From Nostoc sp. CHAB 5834 (GTDB lineage: Bacteria; Cyanobacteriota; Cyanobacteriia; Cyanobacteriales; Nostocaceae), in the NCBI GenBank assembly GCA_020829485.1, contig JAIVFU010000005.1, positions 91,526 to 155,525 on the forward strand: 64,000 nucleotides of DNA, in the 5' to 3' direction. The translations under genes were made by a program, and so were the position numbers. A model generated the notes under the pieces. That model made no database searches. It was not told the origin of the DNA and was given only the letters and a program-made list of their open reading frames with translations. Every line of letters starts with the position of its first letter. The first letter of the stretch is position 1. Positions 24,716 to 33,920 of this stretch are shown here, piece after piece.

Positions 24716-25153
24716 TTACTCTGGCTGGCTATCTGGCTCAGTGTATTTGCAAAGAACGTTTATTCCAATTTTTAGAATATATAATACGACAATTGTGGCG
24801 ATCGCTCCATCCATCGGTATTCCATTTACTGCTGCAACTGCCACCAGTGAGCCAATAATACTATTGAGCAGAGAAGCACTACCAGGATTCTTAGTGTATT
24901 CTTTGATTTTGCCCTGTAAACCATCATCACCACAGATTTCCGCGCGGATTTCATTCAGGGTGAGTTGCAAGAGAGATTTTTTGCCCTTACTATAATCTGT
25001 TGTGCCGACTTTCTCTTGCCAAAGTGCATCAAAAGTGCTTTCTAGATTGCCATTGTGTTGTTGCAGGGTAGTAAGCGCTTGTTGGGCTGGGGTGTCGTTT
25101 GGCAGAAGTTGCTGAAGTTCTTGGATTTCGACAGGGGTTAATTGGGCATTCAT
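24716..25153 (-). CDS. Small protein with UBA-like N-terminus and two membrane segments
   Basis: 145 residues. The first ~50 residues (LTPVEIQELQQLLPNDTPAQQALTTLQQHNGNLESTFDALWQEK) have the helix-helix-helix rhythm of UBA or CUE-like domains, a resemblance only. Residues ~95-135 hold two hydrophobic segments (SLLNSIIGSLVAVAAVNGIPM and AIATIVVLYILKIGINVLC). Probably an inner-membrane protein. No known function. It lies 20 bases after the stop of the PIN toxin's neighbour, on the same strand. Confidence 0.7.
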   Translation of the reverse strand: MNAQLTPVEIQELQQLLPNDTPAQQALTTLQQHNGNLESTFDALWQEKVGTTDYSKGKKSLLQLTLNEIRAEICGDDGLQGKIKEYTKNPGSASLLNSIIGSLVAVAAVNGIPMDGAIATIVVLYILKIGINVLCKYTEPDSQPE

Positions 25154-25172
25154 ATATATTTGACTTAATTAT

Positions 25173-25592
25173 TTATTGAGTATTTGTTAGTTCCTGAATC
25201 AATTCTTCAGGTGTGATAATTCTAGGAGTAGCAACTGGAAAATCTCTAGGGTTGCGAGTAATAATAGCATCTAAGTGATTGAGTACCGCAGCGCTGTATT
25301 GAATAGCATCTTCAAAATCTCTAAAGTTAAGGTTTAGTGCCATATTGATTGCGGTACTTTCTACAGTAGCGACACGGCAGAAGTTGACCAACTGCCTTAA
25401 ATAAGTAAGTGTCCACTCTCGACCTCTTGCCCTACGGATGATGTAATACAAATCACTAAAAGTTGACGCGGAAATATAACCTTCTACCTGTCCTTGCTCA
25501 ACTAGCACCAACACTTGTTCGCTTGCCTCTAAAAAAGGTTCACGCTCAAGGGCATCATCTACAATGATGTTGGTGTCTAACAAGATTTTCAC
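25173..25592 (-). CDS. PIN-domain protein, VapC-like toxin
   Basis: 139 residues. The PIN pattern is clear: MKILLDTNIIVDDALEREPF (Asp6), a conserved Glu in the central part, DFEDAIQYSAAV (Asp), and IITRNPRDFP. Probably an RNase toxin. Its start overlaps the preceding gene by four bases, which is typical of toxin-antitoxin pairs. Confidence 0.87.
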   Translation of the reverse strand: MKILLDTNIIVDDALEREPFLEASEQVLVLVEQGQVEGYISASTFSDLYYIIRRARGREWTLTYLRQLVNFCRVATVESTAINMALNLNFRDFEDAIQYSAAVLNHLDAIITRNPRDFPVATPRIITPEELIQELTNTQ

Positions 25593-25861
25593 AGATTATG
25601 TTTCTCCTTTAAAGCTTCCCATCGGGCTTGGTCTGGGTCAAAGTCTGGTGGTATGGGTGGGGCATTTTCAAATAAACCTTCAAATGCTTTTACTTTAGAC
25701 TTTCTTCTCGGCTTTTCTGGCTGTGACTTAGTAGAAGTTTCCAAGGATGGAACTGGCTGCAAAATAATCACTTCCACTTTTCCAGGAGCAATATTTAGAG
25801 GTTCGTCAATAATTAAATGACCTAATTCATCAATTGTGGCATTGAGCTTGTAGGCTTGCAT
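25589..25861 (-). CDS. Antitoxin-like partner of the PIN protein
   Basis: 90 residues. MQAYKLNATIDELGHLIIDEPLNIAPGKVEVIILQP at the N-terminus resembles an AbrB/MazE-like beta-rich antitoxin head; a linker rich in K, R and P follows; the C-terminus (FENAPPIPPDFDPDQARWEALKEKHNL) is the kind of tail that binds the toxin. Role inferred from position and build. Confidence 0.75.
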   Translation of the reverse strand: MQAYKLNATIDELGHLIIDEPLNIAPGKVEVIILQPVPSLETSTKSQPEKPRRKSKVKAFEGLFENAPPIPPDFDPDQARWEALKEKHNL

Positions 25862-26322
25862 ACTTTTGCTCCTTTTTGTTTCTAGGATAGAACACTGCGT
25901 AAATTAAGTCCTAGTTGGGTTTCGTCCCTCAACCCAACCTACATTCTATTTACCAGAATCGATATTTCCCAGAAAATTACCTAGAGAGAATTTATTAGTT
26001 CTTGAATCAACGATCGCAGTTATAAGTGAATGTCTTGTCGTCACCAACATTACAACATTAAAGCTTAACGCTATAACATTAAGGCTTAATGCTACTAACC
26101 TTAGGGCTTAACGCTATAACCTTAAGGCTTAACGTTACAACATTAATCACCAGCATTATAAGATTAAGGCTTAAGGTTACGACATTAAGCCTTAACGTTA
26201 CAACTTTTTGACAAAAGCTTATGCGATCGCTCTTTAGGGTAGTGCGCTCTGTGCGATCGTAAGCAATGCTTAAACAAAACTTATGAATGATTTGACGTTG
26301 GCAATAAATCTTGGACTGCACC
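25862..26322. other. Gap with 21-bp tandem array
   Basis: Contains the array at 26055-26202. A reverse open frame over part of it (26079-26321) is made of seven-residue repeats such as VVTLSLN and is best explained by the array. No other gene. Confidence 0.6.
26055..26202. repeat. 21-bp imperfect tandem array, seven units
   Basis: Units follow ACATTAAGGCTTAACGCTATA with changes (one unit has 22 bp). The core AAGGCTTAACG is nearly self-complementary, so neighbouring units could pair. It ends 121 bases past the stop of the CHAT gene. Confidence 0.85.
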
Positions 26323-29300
26323 CTACGGCTCTGTTTCTAGCCTATCCCGCACTCTCCAAATTGCCTCGCGCACATCACCCGCGCACTCTTCACCCGTCCC
26401 CTTATGCCAAATAGCTTGAAACTGACTTTCGCCTAACTGTTTGAGTATTCGCGCTAAATCATAGATATCTGAACTAATCCACTCTTGATTATGTTCTAGA
26501 TCAAGTGCTAAAACTCCAATGTAAATTAGCAAAGCGTTAGAGTATTGTTCTTGAGCTTCTAAAACCTTTGCCCATTGGCTCAATGTTGATGAACCCTTTC
26601 GCCAATCACGGAATTGCTTACAAACTTCCCAGGTTTTTTGATAATAGTTAATTGCATCATCAAACTGCCGTTGTTCTTGAGCTACCATGCCCAAATGGTA
26701 ATATTCACGCGCAGCATTGTAAAAATCCTCAGCGTCTTCATAAATTTTCAGAGCTTTGAGGTAGTTATCAACGGCCTTATCAAACTGCCTTTGCTTTTGA
26801 GCGACCAGACCTAATTGGTGATAGACAGTAGCAGCATTGAACAAATCTTTGGCATCTTCAAAAACTTTTAGCACTTTGAGATAACAATCAACTGCTTTAT
26901 CAAATTGGTTTTGATCCTCAGCTACCATACCCAGATTGGTATAGTCACGGGCAGCACTGTAAAAATCTCCAGCATCTTTCCTAATGTTAAATGATTTGAG
27001 ATAGTAATCAATTGCTTTATCAAACTGCTCTTGTTCTTGAGCGACAATACCTAATTGGTGATAGACGCTAGTAGCGCTATAAAAATCTCCAGCATCTTCA
27101 AATATCTTCTGCGCTCTGAGGTAATAATCAACTGCAACATCAAACTGCCGTTTTTCTTGAGCAAGATAGCCTAAATTATGATTAGAAATCGCAATTTTTT
27201 TATTTACTGATGGGTCATTTACAACCGTCAGATCATCTAAAATTGATTGATAGATTATTCTTGCACCTTCCAAATCATTATTTTGAGCCATTTCATTTGC
27301 ATCTATACCTCGCAAAAATATCCAAAAATCTAGAGCATTCTTTCCTTTTGTTTTTGCATCTACCAAGTGGATATCAAGCTGCTTCAGCGCCCGTTGTCTT
27401 AATGACTTAAATTCAGCTTTCCGCCCTGAGCGATCATAGATAGAGGCTACGGCTTGCAAAATTAATCGTGCATAAATCCACTCTTGTTTTTGTTCAGCTA
27501 AATGTAAGTTGTGTAAAAGGTTTGCCTCTTCTACTTCTAGAACAAAAGTTGACATATCTGCATTATTGACCAGTTTTTCACGGAAGTGATCCGCAAATAA
27601 AGCGTAGAAGACCAGTAACTTTTTTTCTAACTCAATAATCTTCTCCTGTGAAATCATATTGTTTAATTTTTGACGTAGATACCAAGGTAATGCTGGGTGA
27701 ATTTTATAGATACCTTCATCCCAAAATTCCAAAATCCCAGCATCGACAGCTTCGTTGAGAATCTTAATCCAATCTAATTTTTTCAAGTTTTCACCGAAGA
27801 CAGTATGGTATAACTGTCCAAATTCATCTTCGCCATTGTTTATAAAATATTGGAGCGTTGGTACAGCTACTCGGTCACATAACAGTGCCAAAAATGGTAG
27901 ATGTAGCTTTGCTTTCTCTGACAACTTAGAAAAAGAATAATCCAACGACACCGTTAACGACTTATCCCTACCTTCCTCCTCAGCACCTTTAAAAGTATCT
28001 AACCCCCGCCGCAACGCTTCAATTAACTGAGTTGGTGTCTGCATCTTTAAATGCGGCAACACCACCCGCAAAGACAACGGATGTCCCCCCAGCAATTTCA
28101 ACAACTCCAAATATTCTGCTGCTAGGTTTTTTCTCTCCACACCCACCGTTTGCAAAATCTTCGCGGCTAACTCTTGGGCATCCGCTTGAGACAACCCCCG
28201 CAAGTTGATTAAACTATACACACAATCCAACCAAGGTTCTTCGCGCCGACTGGTAATTAATACCCAAGATTTACCACCCCGCAATTCCTTAAGAAACCGC
28301 TTCAGCTTGTTTCTCTCTTTCCCACTCAATAATGGTTCATTCCCCGTAGGGAAACCGTTGACAGGTTCAAAGTTATCCCAAATCAACAAGCAAGGATTAG
28401 TTTGCAGATATTGCCGCACTACATCTTCTTGCTTATCTGGCATCATTTGGGAAAATCTCTCACCTCCTAACGCCCTACCAATTTGGTTAATTACCTGACT
28501 CAACCCCGCACCCTGTTCAAAGGAGGTGAAGAACATACCGCCTGTACGTCCTTGAGTGTCATTTAACCACCGGGCGAAACCTATGACTAACTCGGTCTTC
28601 CCAACACCGCCCATTCCCTGCATCAGCACGACATGATTTTGCCGAAATGCTTTCTCTAAGCGGTGAGTTTCATAATCTCGCCCAATAAAACCATAGCCGC
28701 TTTCATCTGGTAAACCTACAACTTTGCTACTTGGTGCGGTGTTGTCTGCTTGCGCCATCAAATCGGCAAAAGTGGGCGTTGTCTTTTTGGGAACAAAGGG
28801 CGTATAGGGTTGCTGCTGATACAAAATCGGCACTAACCAATCTTGTAAAGGTAAATCCACATTGGGACTAGGACTAGGGCGCATTTTGTCAATAGACATG
28901 GACTTACGCCCTGCTGCAACTGCTGTGGCGATACACTCTCCCCTGACTAATTCCCCATACAACCGCCCAATAAAGTGTTCTGCACCTTTGGCTTTAATCG
29001 TGTATGCCATCGCTACCACAGCCTTAGCCCCCGATTTCACCAACTGTCCCGCCACAGAAGAAAAAGCTTCTTCGCCTACTTGTCCAGACTTGCAAGCATT
29101 CAGCACAAAAATAGGCACGCGACAATCTGTTAAATATTGGGCAATTTCCCTAGCGCTGACAGCTTGCTCATTTCCCTGTTCATCCTCAAAGACTAAAACT
29201 CCCTGTGTCTCGCTGTCAAAATTCCCATGTCCATCAAAATGGACGATATGATAAAAACCCTTATTCGCTTGCAGTTCTGCTTCAAATGCTTTCAAGCTAG

Positions 29301-29907
29301 GGGGACGCAATACCTTAAGATTGACTCGCTGACGTATCGGTTGCAGCGCCGCCAGCAGTGGACGGGCAATGGTTTTAAAACCTACATCTTGCTGATCGTA
29401 AGGACGGGCAATAACTAGTAAAATATTCAGTTGGTCATTGGGCATTGCTGGCAATGGTGCTTTTACGCCCTGACTGCTGAGACTGCGATACATCCCCGCC
29501 AGTGAAGGTGCAAGAAATTGATAATCGGGGGAATATAGCAACTCCCAAGGCAAGTTCAGCACTTCGGCGTTATCAGAAATGATGCCCAGTTCACAGTTAT
29601 CTAGCCCTTCCCGTGTCGCTTCCTGAAAAAACTCTCTTCCTTTCTCTGTACTGCGAAATACTAGCTCAAATAGCTGTTGTCCCCAATGCTGTAATTTTTG
29701 TTCAATTTTTACAGCGTTATCTGGAAAAATACCGTAAGGAAATTTTAGATAATCTTCTAAATACCAGCGCAACTCAGCCGCGTTTTCTTCATCGAAGGGT
29801 TGCTGGAAGGCGACTTCTGACGCAAAACGAGGACTTTCATATCCGCGTTGCCAAGAAAGTTGGATTTTGTCGTTTTGATGCGTAATCCGTAACCAATTCT
29901 GCGCCAT
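26323..29907 (-). CDS. CHAT protease - NB-ARC NTPase - TPR protein
   Basis: 1194 residues from ATG 29907 (a GTG five codons earlier is possible). Three parts: (1) N-terminal ~1-370, CHAT caspase-like protease, with the His in YHIVHFDGHG (~227) and Cys in FVLNACKSG (~272); (2) ~405-740, STAND NTPase with YGFIGRDYE, P-loop QGMGGVGKTEL (~431-440), ITSRREE and LLGGHPLSLRV; (3) C-terminal TPRs, five or more close units of 40 residues around DKAVDYYLKALKIYEDAGDFYSAA. This is the layout of bacterial NLR-like proteins, where ligand sensing by the repeats lets the NTPase assemble and unleash the protease. Several relatives act in phage defence or cell death. Such a role here is inference. No partner gene is adjacent. 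Confidence 0.9.
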   Translation of the reverse strand: MAQNWLRITHQNDKIQLSWQRGYESPRFASEVAFQQPFDEENAAELRWYLEDYLKFPYGIFPDNAVKIEQKLQHWGQQLFELVFRSTEKGREFFQEATREGLDNCELGIISDNAEVLNLPWELLYSPDYQFLAPSLAGMYRSLSSQGVKAPLPAMPNDQLNILLVIARPYDQQDVGFKTIARPLLAALQPIRQRVNLKVLRPPSLKAFEAELQANKGFYHIVHFDGHGNFDSETQGVLVFEDEQGNEQAVSAREIAQYLTDCRVPIFVLNACKSGQVGEEAFSSVAGQLVKSGAKAVVAMAYTIKAKGAEHFIGRLYGELVRGECIATAVAAGRKSMSIDKMRPSPSPNVDLPLQDWLVPILYQQQPYTPFVPKKTTPTFADLMAQADNTAPSSKVVGLPDESGYGFIGRDYETHRLEKAFRQNHVVLMQGMGGVGKTELVIGFARWLNDTQGRTGGMFFTSFEQGAGLSQVINQIGRALGGERFSQMMPDKQEDVVRQYLQTNPCLLIWDNFEPVNGFPTGNEPLLSGKERNKLKRFLKELRGGKSWVLITSRREEPWLDCVYSLINLRGLSQADAQELAAKILQTVGVERKNLAAEYLELLKLLGGHPLSLRVVLPHLKMQTPTQLIEALRRGLDTFKGAEEEGRDKSLTVSLDYSFSKLSEKAKLHLPFLALLCDRVAVPTLQYFINNGEDEFGQLYHTVFGENLKKLDWIKILNEAVDAGILEFWDEGIYKIHPALPWYLRQKLNNMISQEKIIELEKKLLVFYALFADHFREKLVNNADMSTFVLEVEEANLLHNLHLAEQKQEWIYARLILQAVASIYDRSGRKAEFKSLRQRALKQLDIHLVDAKTKGKNALDFWIFLRGIDANEMAQNNDLEGARIIYQSILDDLTVVNDPSVNKKIAISNHNLGYLAQEKRQFDVAVDYYLRAQKIFEDAGDFYSATSVYHQLGIVAQEQEQFDKAIDYYLKSFNIRKDAGDFYSAARDYTNLGMVAEDQNQFDKAVDCYLKVLKVFEDAKDLFNAATVYHQLGLVAQKQRQFDKAVDNYLKALKIYEDAEDFYNAAREYYHLGMVAQEQRQFDDAINYYQKTWEVCKQFRDWRKGSSTLSQWAKVLEAQEQYSNALLIYIGVLALDLEHNQEWISSDIYDLARILKQLGESQFQAIWHKGTGEECAGDVREAIWRVRDRLETEP

Positions 29908-29984
29908 AGCTACTGCCAACACTGGTTAATGTGATGTTACCTTATCCTAGTAATTCACGCAGAAGTTAGCTGATTACTTGTTAA

Positions 29985-30115
29985 ACCTGAAGAGTCTCCC
30001 CTCCCCGCAAGCCGTGTGTCGAATTACCCCCCTTATAAAGGGGGGAAACCGGAAAGTCTAGTTCCCTCCCCTTTCCAAGGGGAGGGTTAGAGTGGGGTAA
30101 AACTCTGGTTAATCA
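29985..30115. repeat. C-run/G-run dispersed repeat
   Basis: CCCCCCTTATAAAGGGGGG hairpin and CCCTCCCCTTTCCAAGGGG, same family as 24488-24578. In the gap upstream of the aspartoacylase-type gene. Confidence 0.7.
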
Positions 30116-30192
30116 GCAAATTCTATTGGACTAAGCTTTTCATTCACTACAGATACAGCGATAATTTACTCAAATCATCACCGAGTTGTTTC

Positions 30193-31320
30193 ATGCTGCC
30201 AGTTATTGAAAGCATTGTATTACGTCAAATGGCTTCGGGCGATCGCCTCTACTTACAAGTATACAAATTCATCGGCGCTCAACCTGGTAAAAAGGTTTAC
30301 ATTCAATCTAATCTGCACGGTGCAGAAATTGCTGGTAATGCCGTTATTCACCAGCTAATTGAGTTTTTATTAACAATAAATGATACAGATTTAACTGGAG
30401 AAATTTGGCTGGTTCCCGTTTGTAATCCAATGGGGACAAATGAACGCGCTCATCATTTCTCCCCTGGGCGTTACTGTATTTACGAAGCCAAAGACTGGAA
30501 TCGGATATTTTGGGATTACGAAAAAGAAGCTGATGATTTAGTAGCTTTTACTAAATCTCAACTTCATAGTGATCTAAAGGTCATTCGACAAAATTATCTA
30601 ACTATAATTAAGCAACAATTCGCAAAAATTTTAGAAAAACTTAATTTTTCTAGTGGTGTTCCTTACACTGAGCTTTTTGCCTACAAGCTACAAAATCTGA
30701 GTTTAGATGCAGATTACTTAATTGATTTACATAGTTCTACCAATCAAGCTTTAGACTACGTTTATTACTTCCGAAATCGAGAAGACAGTGCAAAATACTT
30801 CCTGCTTGAATTCGGAATATTGCTTGATAAATATGATGGTGATGCTTTTGATGAAGCTTTTATCAAACCTTGGTTAGCGCTGGAAGCTTGTTTTAAAGAG
30901 TTGGGTAGAGAAGTAAAGTTTGACGTGGAAGCTTGGACACTAGAATTAGGCTCAGGAATGCAAATGAACCCTGATTCAGTCGCTAAAGGTGTACGGGGTG
31001 TAAAAAACTATTTAGTGCAAAAAGGTGTACTGCAAATTCCTGATTTATTAGATAATATAAAAACCGATGAAATGACTTTTGCATCTAGCAGCAACCGGAA
31101 AAAATATTATGCGATCGCAGGTGGTATGATTCAATCCAGAATCAAATTAGGTAGCACAGTCAAAGCTGGAGACAAACTCTATCAAATTCTCAGTTTTAAT
31201 AAAGAAGGTAAGCTACCTAGTGTAATTTATGTCTGCGCTCAACATGATGGATTAGTTTACGATGTCGCAACTAATCAGGCTGTGAATGAAGGCGAGTTTG
31301 TATTGGGAATTGTTAGTTAG
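30193..31320 (+). CDS. Succinylglutamate desuccinylase / aspartoacylase-family zinc hydrolase
   Basis: 375 residues. Zinc ligands fit the M14-like deacylase pattern: NLHGAEIAGNAVIHQL (HxxE), and DLHSSTNQALDYVYYF (second His), with a catalytic Glu candidate in VEAWTLELGSGMQ. The C-terminal ~90 residues (AIAGGMIQSRIKLGSTVKAGDKLYQIL...AQHDGLVYDVATNQAVNEGEFVLGIV) form the beta domain of such enzymes. The family removes acyl groups from N-acyl amino acids or related compounds; the substrate here is not known. Confidence 0.87.
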   Translation: MLPVIESIVLRQMASGDRLYLQVYKFIGAQPGKKVYIQSNLHGAEIAGNAVIHQLIEFLLTINDTDLTGEIWLVPVCNPMGTNERAHHFSPGRYCIYEAKDWNRIFWDYEKEADDLVAFTKSQLHSDLKVIRQNYLTIIKQQFAKILEKLNFSSGVPYTELFAYKLQNLSLDADYLIDLHSSTNQALDYVYYFRNREDSAKYFLLEFGILLDKYDGDAFDEAFIKPWLALEACFKELGREVKFDVEAWTLELGSGMQMNPDSVAKGVRGVKNYLVQKGVLQIPDLLDNIKTDEMTFASSSNRKKYYAIAGGMIQSRIKLGSTVKAGDKLYQILSFNKEGKLPSVIYVCAQHDGLVYDVATNQAVNEGEFVLGIVS

Positions 31321-31370
31321 GGGATAGCAAATATATCAAGTGATTTTAAACAATATAGCCCTGGAAATCT

Positions 31371-31682
31371 TTATCGAATTTGGCGATCGCATAAACTCCC
31401 ATCCGCCATTAGAAAAGCAAAAGGGTCGCCTTTATTGGTTGTCTCCAACATTGTGCCACCCGCAGTTAACAGCGAGTCAACTTGATCAACTTCCAGCTTG
31501 GTGAATTGTGGCGGATGCGCCATTAATCCTATAGTCGCTTGACGAATTCCCAAAACCTCCCAGCTATAAGTATCTACAGCGCAGTTTACTACAGCCCTAA
31601 TCACAGCATTTAAACCAGAACAATCACCTCTACTAGTAAGAATTCCAATGCGTTTGGGTTCTCCCATATTTTTTATTGACAT
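31371..31682 (-). pseudogene. N-terminal fragment of ATP-dependent 6-phosphofructokinase
   Basis: 103 codons. KRIGILTSRGDCSGLNAVIRAVVNCAV is the PFK N-terminus, where functional enzymes have TSGGDxxGxN; one glycine is Arg here. VLGIRQATIGLM and VDQVDSLLTAGGTMLETTNKGDPFAFL continue to align with PFK through ~residue 95. Full-length PFK is ~320-360 residues; the rest is absent below 31371, where the next gene ends. Almost surely non-functional. Confidence 0.85.
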
Positions 31683-31731
31683 TTTGATCCAAATATATTG
31701 AGTAGTCGATGAAACTTAAGACATTAGCAGC

Positions 31732-31961
31732 AGATTAAACCTAAGCAAATGCGCTTCTAGTAAATGCCAAAGTAATTTTATGTTTGTTTTGTATTTAAAA
31801 ACAAAACAAAGTTATCTTAGCTGTAAAATATAAGTGTAGAGCCAGTAGTAGATTAAACCTAGGCAAAAGCAATCCCTAAAAATGCCAGGGTAATTTTATG
31901 CTTGTTTTGTGTCTAAGAAAAAACCAAGTTATCCCAGCTGTAAAATATGAGGGTGGAGCCA
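31732..31961. repeat. Tandem duplication of the era upstream region
   Basis: Copy 1 (31732-31844) and copy 2 (31850-31961) align over ~113 bp at roughly 80% identity: AGATTAAACCTARGCAAA, then GTAATTTTATG, TTGTTTTGT, GTTATC, AGCTGTAAAATATRAG and GGAGCCA or AGAGCCA at the end. The era start codon lies inside copy 2, and the matching codon in copy 1 is ATA. AGCTGTAAAATAT may include a -10 element, so era could have two promoters. Confidence 0.85.
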
Positions 31962-32921
31962 AAGGTGACTAGTATTGATAATTACAACTTCTCATTCCCA
32001 GGAGAAGTAGCAATCCCACAGGCTCCTCCTGAATTCAAATCAGGTTTTATCGGCATTGTTGGTCGTCCTAATGTCGGTAAATCTACTTTAATGAATCAAT
32101 TAGTAGGACAAAAAATAGCCATTACGTCACCCGTAGCGCAAACTACACGTAACCGTTTGCGCGGCATTTTAACTACACCAGAGGCGCAGTTAATTTTTGT
32201 AGATACACCAGGAATTCATAAGCCCCATCATCAATTGGGGGAAGTGTTGGTGCAAAATGCCAAAATTGCCATTGAATCGGTAGATGTAGTGCTATTTGTG
32301 GTAGATGGAGCAGTAGCTTGTGGATCAGGCGATCGCTATATTGCCGAGTTGCTGTGTCGCACCAAAACACCAGTGATTTTGGGGGTGAACAAAATCGACC
32401 AACAACCTTCCGATTCTCAGTTTATAGATGATAGTTACGCTCAGATGGCCCAGTCCCATGAATGGGAAATTGTGAAATTTTCTGCTAAGACGAGTGCAGG
32501 ATTACCGCAACTTCAAGAATTATTAATTGAACATTTAGAAATTGGGCCGTTATACTACCCGCCAGATTTGGTAACTGACCAGCCAGAACGCTTTATTATG
32601 GGTGAATTAATCCGAGAACAAATTTTATTATTGACTCGTGAAGAAGTACCCCATTCAGTAGCGATCGCTATTGATTTAGTAGAAGAAAGTCCCAGCATTA
32701 CCCGGATACTTGCAACCATCAACGTCGAGCGCGATTCTCAAAAAGGCATACTCATTGGCAAAGGCGGAGCAATGCTCAAAGCAATTGGTAGTGAAGCCCG
32801 CGAACAAATTCAAAAGTTAATCTCTGGTAAAGTTTACCTAGAATTGTTTGTGAAAGTTCAGCCAAAATGGCGACAATCGCGGATAAGTTTAGCAGAATTA
32901 GGCTATCGAGTGGAAGAATAA
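31947..32921 (+). CDS. era: GTPase Era
   Basis: 324 residues from ATG 31947; a GTG at 31965 (giving 318 residues) is also plausible. G1 GRPNVGKST (~residues 39-47), G3 DTPGIHKP, G4 NKID, and a C-terminal KH domain with GKGGAMLKAIGSEAREQIQKL. Era binds 16S rRNA 3' end and assists 30S assembly. The N-terminal ~30 residues (VTSIDNYNFSFPGEVAIPQAPPEFKSG) are an extension common in cyanobacterial Era. Its upstream region is tandemly duplicated. Confidence 0.95.
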   Translation: MRVEPKVTSIDNYNFSFPGEVAIPQAPPEFKSGFIGIVGRPNVGKSTLMNQLVGQKIAITSPVAQTTRNRLRGILTTPEAQLIFVDTPGIHKPHHQLGEVLVQNAKIAIESVDVVLFVVDGAVACGSGDRYIAELLCRTKTPVILGVNKIDQQPSDSQFIDDSYAQMAQSHEWEIVKFSAKTSAGLPQLQELLIEHLEIGPLYYPPDLVTDQPERFIMGELIREQILLLTREEVPHSVAIAIDLVEESPSITRILATINVERDSQKGILIGKGGAMLKAIGSEAREQIQKLISGKVYLELFVKVQPKWRQSRISLAELGYRVEE

Positions 32922-32927
32922 TAATTG

Positions 32928-33130
32928 GTCATTTGTCATTAGTCATTGGTCATTAGTCATCTCCGAAAAAGAATGTAGAGACGTAGCACTGCTACGTCTC
33001 TACAAGGGTTCCGGGTAACGCATATTTAATTTATGGAGATGTCTATTAGTCATTGGCAAGCAGAAAAAGCAAAAGACAAAGGACAAAGGACAAATGACAA
33101 ATAACAAAAGACAAAGGACAAAGGACTCTT
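32928..33130. repeat. Heptamer repeats and hairpin between era and response regulator
   Basis: TCATTAG/TCATTGG heptamers (32928-32962), the hairpin TGTAGAGACGTAG/CTACGTCTCTACA (32973-33004), then ACAAAGG/ACAAATG heptamers to 33126. This resembles other Nostoc intergenic gaps. No gene here. Confidence 0.8.
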
Positions 33131-33140
33131 AATAAATAAA

Positions 33141-33818
33141 ATGTCTTTAGATATTCGCTATCCCTTAAATTTACCAGCCAATGCTCCGCCATTGCGCGTA
33201 TTAATTGTCGAAGATGATCCGATGATGCAACTGGGATTAGAGCAATCGTTAATGGCTCATCCCCAGTTAGAGATTGTTGGACAAGCAGAAGATGGTTATT
33301 TGGGAGTTCAAGCAGCACTGCAACTGAAACCTGATTTGGTGGTTATGGATATTGGCTTACCGCGATTGGATGGCATTGCCGCAACACAGCAAATTAAAGC
33401 GGCGCTGCCAGCAACTCATGTGGTGATGCTGACATCTCATCAAACAGAGACAGAAATTATTGCGGCACTATCTAGCGGTGCAGATGCATATTGCATCAAA
33501 GGTGCAAGTGTGGAACGATTGTTAAGTGCGATCGCAGCCGCAGTTGATGGTGCAGCCTATCTCGATCCCCAAATTGCGCGGCGAGTAATTGATAATCTTA
33601 AACCACCTTCACCCACCACCAACACCGCCAACTTATCTGGACGCGAGTTAGAAGTGTTGAAACTCATGGTAGACGGGTTGAGTAACCCAGAGATTGGCGA
33701 AAAACTCTATCTCAGTCCCAACACCATCAAAACTCATGTCCGAGGGATTATGAATAAATTAGCAGTAGACGATCGCGTACAAGCAGCAGTTGTGGCATTG
33801 CGTTCTGGGTTGGTTTGA
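33141..33818 (+). CDS. NarL/LuxR-type response regulator
   Basis: 225 residues. Receiver domain ~20-140: LIVEDDPMM (acidic pair), LVVMDIGLPRLDG with the phospho-acceptor Asp at ~73, MLTSHQ (Thr/Ser switch) and CIKGAS (Lys). LuxR-type HTH ~160-225: LSGRELEVLKLMVDGLSNPEIGEKLYLSPNTIKTHVRGIMNKLAV. It would regulate transcription after phosphorylation by a histidine kinase, none of which is adjacent. Targets unknown. Confidence 0.93.
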   Translation: MSLDIRYPLNLPANAPPLRVLIVEDDPMMQLGLEQSLMAHPQLEIVGQAEDGYLGVQAALQLKPDLVVMDIGLPRLDGIAATQQIKAALPATHVVMLTSHQTETEIIAALSSGADAYCIKGASVERLLSAIAAAVDGAAYLDPQIARRVIDNLKPPSPTTNTANLSGRELEVLKLMVDGLSNPEIGEKLYLSPNTIKTHVRGIMNKLAVDDRVQAAVVALRSGLV

Positions 33819-33920
33819 TTGCTACAATCTGTGAGTGCTGTAGATGAATACCTGATCTGGTAATCTTTATCTGTGATCCTGGTACTTTAATTTCATAATT
33901 AACTAAACTCTGGTTTTTTG

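Noticed and set aside
26079..26321. Reverse open frame of VVTLSLN-type heptapeptides
   Set aside because: Explained by the 21-bp array; no ribosome site.
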